From NCBI RefSeq assembly GCF_040939455.1, contig NC_134136.1, forward strand, positions 72,596,501 to 72,660,500: DNA of 64,000 bases, in the 5' to 3' direction. Position 1 is the first letter of the stretch; every line of letters begins with the position of its first letter. Origin of the DNA: Microcebus murinus. Its lineage: Eukaryota; Chordata; Mammalia; Primates; Cheirogaleidae. A model generated the notes under the pieces. The model worked only from the letters and a program-made list of their open reading frames with translations. It searched no databases and was not told where the DNA came from. Positions 54,989 through 64,000 of the stretch are shown here, one piece after another. The position numbers and the translations under genes are program-made.

Positions 54989-57083
54989 TCTATAAATGCA
55001 ATTCACCACATAAACAGAAGCAAAAACAAAGACCACATGATTCTTTCAATCGATGCAGAAAAAGCTTTTGACAAAATTCAACACCATTTCATGATGCGAA
55101 CACTTAAGAAAATAGGCAAAAAGGGACATACCTAAAAATGATACAAGCCATCTATGGCAGACCCATAGCCAACATCGTACTGAATGGGGAAAAATTGAAA
55201 TCATTCCCACTTAGAACTGGAAGCGGACAAGGCTGCCCACTATCTCCACTTCTGTTAAACATAGTACTGGATCTTGGCTATAGCAATCAGACTGGAAAAT
55301 TGAATCAAAGGTATCCAAATAGAGGCAGAAGAGATCAAACTTTCACTGTTTGCTGATGATATGATATTGTATCTAGAAAACCCCAAGGATTCAACCAAGA
55401 AACTCCTGGAACTGATCAATGAATTTAGTAAAGTCTCAGGATACAAAATCAATACACAGAAATCAGAGACATTCATATACGCCAACAAAAATGTAATTGA
55501 GAACCAAATCAAAGACTCAATTCCCTTCACAATAGAAACAAAGATATTAAAGTACCTAGGAATATACTTAACCAAGGATGTAAAAGACCTCTACAGGGAG
55601 AACTATGAAACACTGAGGAAGGAAATAGCAGAGGATGTAAACAGATGGAAATCCGTACCATGCTCGTGGATCGGCAGACTCAATATCAGCAAAATGTCTA
55701 TACTACCCAAACTGATGTACAGATTCAATGCAATACCTATTAAAATCCCATCAGCATTCTTCACAGATATGGAAAAAATTATTTTATACTTCGTATGGAA
55801 CCAAAAAAGACCCCGAATATCAAGAGCAATTCTAGGCAACAAAAACAAAATGGGAGGCATTAATATGCCAGATATCAAACTATACTACAAAGCTGTAGTA
55901 ATTAAAACAATATGGTATTGGCACAAAAATAGGAATATTGACCAGTGGAACAGATGTGAGAATCCTGATATAAAACCATCCTCATATAGCCATCTCATCT
56001 TTGACAAAGCAGACAAAAACATACGCTGGGGAAAAGAATCCCTCTTCAATAAATGGTGCTGGGAAAACTGGATAGCCACCTGTAGAAGGCTAAAACAGGA
56101 CCCACACCTTTCACTTCTCACAAAAACCAACTCACGCTGGATAACAGACTTAAACCTAAGGTATGAAACCATTAAAACTCTAGAGGAAAAAGTTGGAAAC
56201 ACTCTCCTAGACATTGGCCTGGGTAAAGAGTTTATGAAGAAGTCCCCAAAGGCAATCACAGCAGCAACAAAAATAAATAAATCGGACATGATCAAATGAC
56301 AAAGCTTCTGCACAGCCAAAGAAATAGTCATGAAAGTAAGCAGACAACCTACAGAATGGGAGAAAATTTTTGCATCCTATGCATCCGATAAGGGACTGAT
56401 AACTAGAATATACTTAGAACTCACGAAAATTAGGAAGAAAAAAATCAAATAACCCCATTAAAAAGTGGGCAAAGGACTTGAACAGAAATTTTTCTAAAGA
56501 AGACAGAAGAATGGCCAACAAACCTATGAAGATTTGCTCAACATCTCTAATCATCAGGGAAATGCAAATCAAAACCACAATGAGATATCACTTAACCCCA
56601 GTGAGAATGGCCTTTATCAAAAAATCTCCAAACAATAAATGCTGGCGTGGATGCGGAGAGAGAGGAACACTCCTACACTGCTGGTGGGACTGCAAACTAG
56701 TTCAACCTCTGTGGAAAGCAATATGGAGATACCTTAAAGCGATACAAGTGAATCTACCATTTGATCCAGCAATCCCATTGCTGGGCATCTACCCAAGAGA
56801 TCCAATGACACTCTACAAAAAAGACACCTGCACTCGAATGTTTATAGCAGCACAATTCATAATTGCAAGGCTGTGGAAACAGCCCAAGTGCCCATCAATC
56901 CAAGAATGGATTAATAAAATGTGGTATATGTATACCATGGAGTACTATTCAGCCGTAAGAAAAAATGGTGATATAGCACATCTTATATTTTCCTGGTTAG
57001 AGCTGGAACCCATACTACTAAGTGAAGTATCCCAAGAATGGAAAAACAAGCACCAGATATATTCTCCAGCAAACTGGTATTAA
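54989..57083 (+). pseudogene. L1 ORF2 3' half, broken
   Basis: The palm of the reverse transcriptase, with the F-A-D-D-M region at about 55346-55361, then an uninterrupted frame 55361-56299 (312 codons) covering thumb and downstream, a TGA at 56297-56299, a frameshift near 56445 and an open C-terminal piece 56478-57083 (201 codons). Small deletions near 55125 and 55268 break the part before the F-A-D-D block. Confidence 0.85.
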
Positions 57084-57304
57084 CTGAGTAACACCTAAGT
57101 GGACACATAGGTACTACAGTAATAGGGTATTGGGCAGGTGGGAGGGGGGAGGGGGGCGGGTATATACATACCTAATGAGTGAGATGTGCACCATCTGGGA
57201 GATGGTCATGATGGAGACTCAGAGTTTTGGGAGGAGGGGGGGAAATGGGCATTTATTGAAACCTTAAAATCTGTACCCCCATAATATGTCGAAATAAAAA
57301 AAAA
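54989..57304 (+). mobile_element. 5'-truncated L1, second unit of the head-to-tail pair
   Basis: Starts inside the reverse transcriptase ('aaatctataaatgcaattcaccacataaacag', equivalent to about 52663 of the first unit) and runs to its own 3' UTR, G-rich tract (57132-57160) and A-tail (about 57296-57306). The 13-base TSD of the locus follows directly. It shares with the first unit, but not with the other L1 copies here, the ORF2 stop in 'atcaaatgacaaagc'. Confidence 0.9.
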
Positions 57305-57317
57305 AAGAAATATCTAG
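57305..57317. repeat. Right target-site duplication of the L1 tandem
   Basis: aagaaatatctag; see 48424-48436. Confidence 0.9.
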
Positions 57318-57490
57318 AAACCTGGTAAAGCATTATTTTGGGTCTGTGAGGGTATTTTCAGAGGTGATTACTGTGTGAGTCTTGAGTGGACTAGGTGGGG
57401 AAGATCTTCCCTGAATGTTGCAAGTGTTTTGAAGGTCATGGAAGAAGTGAAAACTCAAGTAAAATTACAAGTAATATCTCCCGCCGAATT
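57318..57490 (+). repeat. LTR-like mammalian repeat, right part
   Basis: 'aaacctggtaaagcattattttgggtctgtgagggtattttcagaggtgatta' continues the repeat cut at 48436. The right limit is approximate. Confidence 0.65.
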
Positions 57491-57915
57491 ATTTATTTGT
57501 TTATGACTTCTGCCCCTTCACACACCATGCTTGCCTTAAAAAAACCCTTCTTGGGCCCATCAGAGAATTGAAGTTACAGAGCAAAATGTCATCCCAGAAT
57601 ATATAGAAAGAGGCAAATACAGAGATGAGATTCACAGCTAAGATCAGCTTTCCTGGAACATCAGACACTATAGCCACAAACTGGTGGTACACTTAAACAG
57701 TAATTTTAAGGAAGTGCTAGACCTTGAATGTGGACTAGATGAGTGTGAATGAGAAACTCCTCAGGGTTGTAGTTTTTGGGAGGCCCTCTGACTTTCATTG
57801 GTTTTACCTTCAGGAATACCATCAGGTTCTCATGGTGAACAGCCAAGAAAAAATCCCTTGTGGTTCTAGCAGAAGAAGAAAACCATCCATCTTGAAATAG
57901 CCCAGAGCACACTTA
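57491..57915. other. No recognisable gene
   Basis: Two minus-strand open frames of 63-68 codons (57501-57692, 57706-57912) without known domain. May still be part of the preceding old repeat. Confidence 0.4.
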
Positions 57916-58447
57916 TATTAGGGTTATTCAGAGCAAAAGAGCCAATAGGATGAGTATACATAAAGATATTTGTTATAAGGAATCACTTAATGAAATAATG
58001 GAGACTGAGAAGTCTCAAGACCTGTGAGCAGCTAGCTGGAGACCCAGGAGAATTAATGGTGTGATTTCATTCCCAGGCTTAAGGCCTAAGAATCAGGAGA
58101 GCCAATGGTATAAGTTTCCATCTGAAGATCACAAGGCTCAACAATTAGGAAGAGCCAATATTTCATTCAGGTTGAGTGTGAATGCAGGAAAAGACCTATG
58201 TGCCAGCTCAAAGGAAGTCAGGCAGGAGGAGTTCCCTTTTATTTAGCCTTTTTGGTCATTCAGGCCTTCAACTGGTTGGATGGGGCCCATCCACATTACC
58301 AAGGGCAACGTGCTTTACTCAATCTACTGATTCAAATGTTAGCCTCATCCATAAACATCCTCATAAACACAACTAGAATAATGCTTAACCAAATGTCTGG
58401 GCACCCCATGGCCCAGTCAAGGTGGCACACAAAATTAGCCATCACAA
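57916..58447 (-). repeat. LTR-like mammalian repeat, copy 2
   Basis: Ends with 'atgtctgggcaccccatggcccagtcaaggtggcacacaaaattagccatcacaag', which is the reverse complement of the family start 'tgtgatggttaattttatgtgtcaac...'. It contains the 'gccttcaactggttggatggggcccatccacatta' block also seen in 26300-26370. Internal part 58090-58230 is rearranged or partly duplicated. Confidence 0.65.
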
Positions 58448-58989
58448 GTCTCTATAACAAAGGATTACTCTCCAAGGAAAATGATTTTTTTCCAGAGTCT
58501 TATTAGACCCAGGGAGAGAACAATTACATCTAGCCATCTATCTCAACCAATGGGAAGGGAAAGCTAAGACACAATTATGAAGGCAACATCCCAGAGATGC
58601 ATTAAAAGACTGAGATTTAACAAGATAAAAGAATGCAGCTCCTCCCCTATACTTTACCACCAAATATACAGTGCTTCAGTATAATATCAATAGATTCTAG
58701 CTGAAAGAGTAAAAGCCTGCTAACTCTATTTAAGAAGGTGTTCTTAGGGAACACCAAAGATAACAGTAGAGACAAAAACAAGGATACTAATAGTATTTGG
58801 AGTTTCTTGCACCTAAAGCTATAGCAAATGTTAAACAAACCCAACTCCTAGCCAGACTAACATAAAACCTGGCAATATTGAACTTTACCTGAGCTCTGTG
58901 ATCCTGGCAAACAATTACCAATAAAGAATTACCAATACCCTTCATGTTATGGGAAACAACTTACTACAAAGAAACACCCTTCCCTGTAT
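58448..58989. other. No recognisable feature
   Basis: No gene or repeat that I can support; 58900-58945 has two copies of 'aattaccaataaagaattaccaata'-like sequence. Confidence 0.4.
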
Positions 58990-59530
58990 GACTTAGCCAA
59001 GACTTGAAGGTAAACCCTTTGTTTACTTAAGACAAGACCAGGAACAAACCTTTCAAATTCCCATTCTTTGTCTCATAAGTCACTAATTACCTGAACTGTT
59101 TGTTCCCACTAATTAATGCAAACAAAATGCCTGATGACTTGAGCAAATTTTACTTAGCTTCTTTTTTTCCTGTAGGGTCCTGAATGTTGACTCAATCTCA
59201 AGTTTAACAAGCCCTCGAATTCAGAACAACCCATTCTAATTATCCCTCATAAAAATTGGCTGACTACAAAGAAAGAAATTTATGGCACCATTTGCTGGTC
59301 ACACACCTTATAAATACATCTTAGGAGCAGTATGACTATGTCAGTATTTTATTTCATTCCTCCAAAACCAGTTCTTTCTAGCCTTACTTACTTCTCATTA
59401 TAAAAGAAAATTTATTTATTTTTTACCTTTGAAACACACAGATTTTGTTCATTCTTCCTATTGCAATAGTCTTTTCAAATAAAGTCTCTCCTTACTTACT
59501 TAAGTCTGCATTTGTTTTTATTTTCCAAAC
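58990..59530 (+). repeat. LTR-like repeat, copy B
   Basis: Ends with 'cttcctattgcaatagtcttttcaaataaagtctctccttacttacttaagtctgcatttg', closely matching the end of 46960-47345, with AATAAA in the same place, about 25 bases before the end. A TATA-like 'ttataaatacatc' lies at 59309-59321. Probably a solo LTR. No retroviral genes seen. Confidence 0.5.
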
Positions 59531-59609
59531 CCCTGACTAAGTGCCTATTTAATTCAGTTCTATTACTCAGTATATCATGTTTGGATTTCAATGAAAAATT
59601 ACAAGTCTA

Positions 59610-59975
59610 AGGCAAGAAAAAACACAGTCTTAAGAGACAAAGAAAACATCAGAACGAGACTCAGATATGACAAAAAATTTTGAATTTTCAGACAGGGAAC
59701 ATGAGATAATTTTAATTAATGCATTAAGGGTTTTGATGGGAAAAGTAGACAATGTGCAAGGATAGATGGGTAGCGTAAGCAGAGACATTGAAACTATAAG
59801 AAAGTATTAAAAGGAAATGCTGGAAATCAAAAACATGCACAGAAATGAAGAATGCCTTTTATGGGCTTATCAGTATGACGGACAAAACTGAGGAAAGAAA
59901 AGTCAGTGAACTTGAAGATATGTCAATAGAAGCTATGCAAACTAGAATGCAAAGAGAAAAGAAAAAGAATGAAAG
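59610..59975 (+). mobile_element. HAL1/L1M ORF1 relic
   Basis: 'acaaagaaaacatcagaacgagactcagatatgac', 'atgcattaagggttttgatggg', 'ggaaatgctggaaatcaaaaac', 'gaatgccttttatgggcttatcagtatg' are typical of an ancient L1/HAL1 ORF1. The open piece 59845-60048 (67 codons) encodes part of its coiled coil (S-E-L-E-D-M-S-I-E) and reads on into the next element. Confidence 0.65.
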
Positions 59976-59984
59976 AAACAGGAC

Positions 59985-60299
59985 GAGGAAGAAAAATGGC
60001 AGAGTAAAGATAACATCCTGGATTCCTACTCCAGAGAAAGATGTGTAGATCTCGGTCTATTACACATGAGTGGATCAAACGCCAGCAAGAACAGCACAGT
60101 GAATTGGCAGAGAATCAGCGTGGGACACACAACTCAGGAAGAAAAAAAGAACCTACAGGAATAGACGTTACACAGGGCCTGTTACTTTCAAAATGATAAT
60201 TGAAAAGTGGGAAGCACCAGCTGAACCAGATGTGAAGGGCTCAGCGAAAGAACTCTGGAAGAATGAGGAATCAAATGGAAAGTACACCCCCTCTTCAAA
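59985..60299 (+). mobile_element. Older L1 5' end: shortened 5' UTR and ORF1 start
   Basis: Begins 'aggaagaaaaatggcagagtaaagataac', like the start of an L1 5' UTR, and within 240 bases reaches 'aagaactctggaagaatgaggaatcaaatggaaag', which equals the ORF1 start region of the other L1 copies (compare 61845-61885). The 5' UTR is far shorter than the 1.45-1.56 kb of the others, so it is internally deleted or a different type. It is cut by the L1 at 60300. Confidence 0.6.
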
Positions 60300-61859
60300 G
60301 AGAAGATGGTGGACAAGAAACACCAACAGACAGAGTGTCTCTGCAGAAAAGAGAGATTCTAGCAGAAATTAGAAGAAAGAAGCAAGAAGACGAGCCTACA
60401 TAGGATGAGGGTCAGAAAGAGGGGTACCTGAGACCACAGGAGACTCCATGGGAGGAGGTCGCTAAGGAGAATTGGAAGCAGACACCTCCAGAGCAGCCTG
60501 GAGACCAGCGGCAAGGGTAGGTAGAGCAATTAACTCTCCCCTCCCTTGCATCACGGACTGCTGGTGGGCTTCCCCGGTAGGTGGAAATACCTGCAGACAC
60601 CAGCGCAGAAATGGCCAACACCAGTGGGGGTAAGCCTGTAGTGGACATGACACCAGACTCCCAACTCCTACAGGGCACTTCCCTGTGCACAGACCAGAGC
60701 CGCGTGGCAGGCGCCATATTGCCTCATTCTCCCCTCCCCAGACCCTATCCACAGCTGTCGAGAGAAACAATATAGCCACCAGCCAGAGGCACCTCCAGGG
60801 AATGGGACCTTCCCTATTGGGGCCCTACAGCTGACTGAGGGGAATTCAGACGGTGAGCTCCCCACCCACCAGCCCTACCAGGTGCTGCTGACCTGGTGAT
60901 CCCAGGAGAACAGGAAAGACCATGAGGCTGAGAGACACAGACCCAGCTTGGGCTCCTCGTGAGTGAATTGAGATAGGCACTCCTCTCCGTGGTGGGGATA
61001 TGGTTTGAACTCTGGGACCCAGAGGTCAGATCTGCAGACCGGGTCCCATGCACCCAGGTCTCGCATTGCCTGGGATACAGAAGGGCTATATGCAAACAGC
61101 CTACTGAGGTGTGTGTGCTTTCAGGGGCAGATCAGCATCCAAGAGGGCAACCCTCTTCCCAAAGGGAGGCTGTGCACCCAGCCCAGTGGCGTTCCTGTGC
61201 AGGGAACCTCCTGGCCCTCATCACAGCCAGGGGAGGCCCAGTGGCGTGAGGTCTGGCCTGCTGGCAGAAGCCCAAGAGTAGCCATGGAGTTGGGGAGGGT
61301 AGAAAGAAGCGAGACCCACTCCAGACTGCATGTCTCAGACAACCCCACCCCCACACACAGACTCTCTGACTGAGCGGGACTATACCAGCCCCACCTTGGC
61401 AGATTTTCCCAGAATCATAAAACAAAACTTTGGCCCCTGCTAATGGCATTGGTGGTGCCTGAGGGCAGGCTTACCTAACATAGTTCCGACAGACTCATTC
61501 CCAGACCAGCCCTCAATGAGAGCGAGAAAAGGACACACCTGGAAGTCCCAGGGCCCCGCCGACCACTGGAGGCACTAGAGTGCCTCTCTAGAGGAACAAG
61601 AGCTGGTCACAAGTCCCAAAAACAACAGCATAGCCTGTTCCTCCAAGCAAGCGCCACCGACTGACAAGGAGGACATCCTGCACACACTTTTCATGGCACC
61701 TACTGACTCATTATACAAGGAGTGGTCGAATCTTGCCCACAAACATGACCTACTGGCTTAGAAACTAAGCAAGGTGTGTGAATACCCAAATGAAAACCTA
61801 AAGGAAAGAAGCAACAATTGATCGACTTGGGGAGAAATCAGCGAAGGAACTCTGGAAAA
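60300..61859 (+). promoter_or_regulatory. L1 5' UTR, longer variant
   Basis: About 1560 bases. Same order as 29641-31095 but with an additional block around 61490-61610 that includes 'ctcattcccagaccagccctcaatgag' and 'cgaccactggaggcactagagtgcc'. Several open frames on both strands, as in the other copies. Confidence 0.75.
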
Positions 61860-62827
61860 ATGAAGAACCAAATGGAAACCACACCCCCAAAGAGGACCAC
61901 CAACCCCTTAGAAACGGACACCAACCAAAATCAGGCAACCAAAATGACAAAAGAGGAATTCTGAATGTGGATTGTAAGAAATTTCAATGACCTGCAAGAA
62001 CAACTGGATAACCAACACAAAGAAACGACAAAAAGCCTCCAGGACCTGGAACAAAAGTTCACTAGAGAAATCGATACAATGAAGAAAAGTTTAACTGAAC
62101 TCCTGGTAATGAAGAATCAATTCAGAGAACTACAAAATTCAGTGGAAAGTCTCAAGAACAGGGTAGATCAAACAGAAGAAAGAATCTCAGAGATTGAAGA
62201 TAACACCCTCCAACTAAATAAAACCGTCAAAGAGATAGAGCAGAGAAACAAGAGAAAAGATCAAAGCCTACAAGAGATGTGGGATTATGTGAAGAAACCT
62301 AATGTGAAGGTCATAGGGTTACCAGAAGGGGAAGAAGACAACACTCAAGAGTTGGACAAGCTATTTGAAGATATAATAGAGGAAAATTTCCCAAGCCTTA
62401 CTAAAAATCTGGATATACAAGTTCAAGAAGCTCAGAGGACCCCTGGGAGATTCAATGCAAACAGAAAAACATGACGACACGCAGTCAACAGACTGACCGA
62501 AATATCAATTAAAGAGGCCCTTCTAAGAGTTGTAAGAAGAAAGAAGCAAGTAACATACAAGGGAAAGCAAATTTGAACACCAGACTTCTCTACTGAGACT
62601 TTACAAGCAAGGAGAGACTGGGGCCCCAATTTGACTCTTCTGAAACAGAACAGTGCACAGCCTAGAATCTTATTTCCTGCTAAACTAAATTTTGTATATG
62701 AAGGAGAAATCAAGACATTCACAGATAAGCAAAGACTGAGGGAATTCACCAAGACAAGACCAGCCCTTCAAGAAGTACTCAAAACAGTGTTACCCATGAT
62801 TCAGCACAATAAATACACACGAATGTA
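61860..62827 (+). pseudogene. L1 ORF1, several stops
   Basis: ATG at 61860. TGA at codon 35 (61962-61964), then 169 open codons (61965-62474) covering coiled coil and the RRM-type domain (K-V-I-G-L-P-E-G-E-E), a second TGA at 62472-62474 (probably a changed arginine codon, CGA to TGA, or a neighbouring change), and a further disruption near 62570. The C-terminal domain is open at 62631-62828. The coiled coil holds four residues more than in the 31.1-kb and 49.9-kb copies (S-L-Q-D-L-E-Q-K-F-T-R-E-I-D versus S-L-Q-N-M-G-K-E-I-D). Confidence 0.85.
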
Positions 62828-62865
62828 AATCTTCCGAAAGTTAAAGATCAAAGCCCAGACACTAA

Positions 62866-64000
62866 ATGGCTCAAGATAGAAAAGAATGCAACAAAGTTCA
62901 ACCAAACGTAATTAATAGAAATCTTACCCACCTATCAGTTATCTCAATAAATGTGAATGTATTGAACTCTCCACTCAAGAGACATAGGCTGGCCGAATGG
63001 ATAAAAAACACCCAAGCGAAGTATCTGCTGCCTTCAGGAAACACATCTAACCTGCAAGGATGCAATTAGACTAAAAGTAAAGGGTTGGAGAACGACATTT
63101 CAAGCAAATGGAAGCCAAAAGAAAGCTGGCGTGGCAGTGCTGATTACACATAACTTAGTTTTTAAATCAAGAAAAGTAATAAAAGACAAAGAGGTTACTA
63201 TATAATGGTGAAAGGTATGGTTCAACACGAAGACATAACAATTCTAAATGTATATGCACCAAACCTTGGTGAACCCAGATTCATAAACCAAACTCTATTT
63301 GATCTAAACAAATAGATAAACAACACCACCATAATAGTTGGAGACTTTAATTCCCCACTGATAGCACAGGATAGATCCTCCAAACAGAAAATCAACAAAT
63401 ACATAATGAACTTAAACAGAACCCCAGAACAAATGGGCCTGACTGACATTTAAAGGACATTTTACCCCAAAACCACTGCATATACATTCTTCTCATCAGC
63501 CCATGGGTCATTCTCTAAGATTGACCATATCCTAGGACACAAAGCACGCCACAAAAAATTTAAAAACATTGAAATTATACCATGTATCTTTTCAGACCAC
63601 AATGGAATAACTGTAGAAATCAATCCTAACAGGAGTCCTCAATTCCACAAAAAGTCATGGAAACTAAACAACCTTCTGCTGAATGATCACTTCATACATG
63701 AGGAAATCAAGATGGAAATCAAAAGATTCTTTGAACTAAATGACAAAGGTGACACAAATTACTAAAACCTGTGGGACACAGGTAAAGCAGTCCTGAGAGC
63801 AAAGTTATTTCCATAAATTCCTATATCCGAAAGTCGAAAAGATCACAAATAGACAACCTAATGAATCATCTCAAAGAGCTAGAAAAAGAAGAACAGACCA
63901 ACCCCAAACCTAGCAGAAGAAGTGAAATCATTAAGATCAAATCAGAACTAAACAAAATTGACAACAGAGAAACTATACTGAAGATTAATAAAACAAAAAG
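62866..64000 (+). pseudogene. L1 ORF2 endonuclease and linker, broken, partial
   Basis: Starts M-A-Q-D-R-K-E-C-N-K. S-I-N-V-N is present, but a frameshift near 63020 breaks the L-Q-E-T-H-L region (read as L-P-S-G-N-T in the first frame), and stops lie at 63067, 63313, 63451 and 63763 or nearby. Motifs N-V-Y-A-P and G-D-F-N can be read in pieces. The linker ([10 protein letters not shown]) runs to the end of the window. Confidence 0.8.

Larger units (their letters stand above)
60300..64000 (+). mobile_element. L1 with full 5' end, second subfamily, runs off the window
   Basis: Starts 'agagaagatggtggacaag' and follows the 5' UTR of the other copies, then ORF1 (61860-62827) and the first part of ORF2 (62866-64000). 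It differs from the 29.6-kb and 48-kb copies by about 100 extra bases in the 5' UTR (about 61490-61610) and 12 extra bases in ORF1. Damage is heavier than in those. The 3' end, and thus the TSD, lies outside the window. Confidence 0.9.

Noticed and set aside
1..64000. CRISPR array, operon, bacterial insertion sequence, tRNA or rRNA gene
   Set aside because: No regularly spaced repeats, no prokaryotic gene layout, and no cloverleaf or rRNA sequence that I could recognise; the content is mammalian interspersed repeats.

Overview
The window is nuclear DNA of a placental mammal, most likely a primate and perhaps a strepsirrhine (lemur or galago type). This rests on a dimeric Alu with an expanded central A-rich linker, many MIR and L2 relics, a MER5A-type DNA transposon, MaLR-like LTRs, and several L1 elements with a full 5' UTR, ORF1 and ORF2 layout. 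I see no intact host gene. Almost every long open frame is a piece of an L1 ORF1 or ORF2, or lies in an L1 5' UTR. The one host-derived coding sequence is a retrocopied cyclin I (CCNI) mRNA on the minus strand, broken by one stop codon.

Layout. 1-4594: AT-rich DNA with L2, MIR, MaLR-like and old L1 relics. 4611-6045: a short 5'-inverted (twin-primed) L1 with a perfect 16-bp target-site duplication (TSD). 6477-13604: a second twin-primed L1 that landed in an L2 and was itself hit by the CCNI retrocopy (9132-11898), giving three nested layers. 14400-25265: a mosaic of progressively older L1/HAL1 pieces on the plus strand, with an L1 3' end nested in an older L1 and an LTR nested in an L1M-type element. 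25266-29627: mostly unassigned DNA with one LTR-like repeat and the Alu. 29641-35549: a 5.9-kb L1 bounded by a 13-bp TSD whose middle carries an inverted extra copy of its own 3' ORF2 region. 35563-48387: the most gene-like base composition, but only ancient repeats are recognisable, plus a palindrome centred on an AP-1 site. 48437-57304: a full-length L1 followed head-to-tail by a 5'-truncated L1, the pair sharing one outer TSD and an unusual ORF2 stop codon. 57318-60300: old LTR-type, HAL1 and L1 pieces. 60301-64000: another full-length-start L1 of a different subfamily, running off the window.

How the parts relate. L1 reverse transcriptase and endonuclease would have generated the L1 copies, the Alu and the CCNI retrocopy; their TSDs and A-tails are consistent with this. 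All L1 coding regions seen here carry stops or frameshifts, so none looks able to move on its own, although the 29.6-kb copy keeps an almost undamaged endonuclease frame and a YY1-type site at its 5' end. The main interest is structural: the window holds a series of L1 integration by-products (two 5' inversions, one inverted duplication, one tandem dimer, one retrogene-in-L1-in-L2 nest) that can be ordered in time from the sequence alone.
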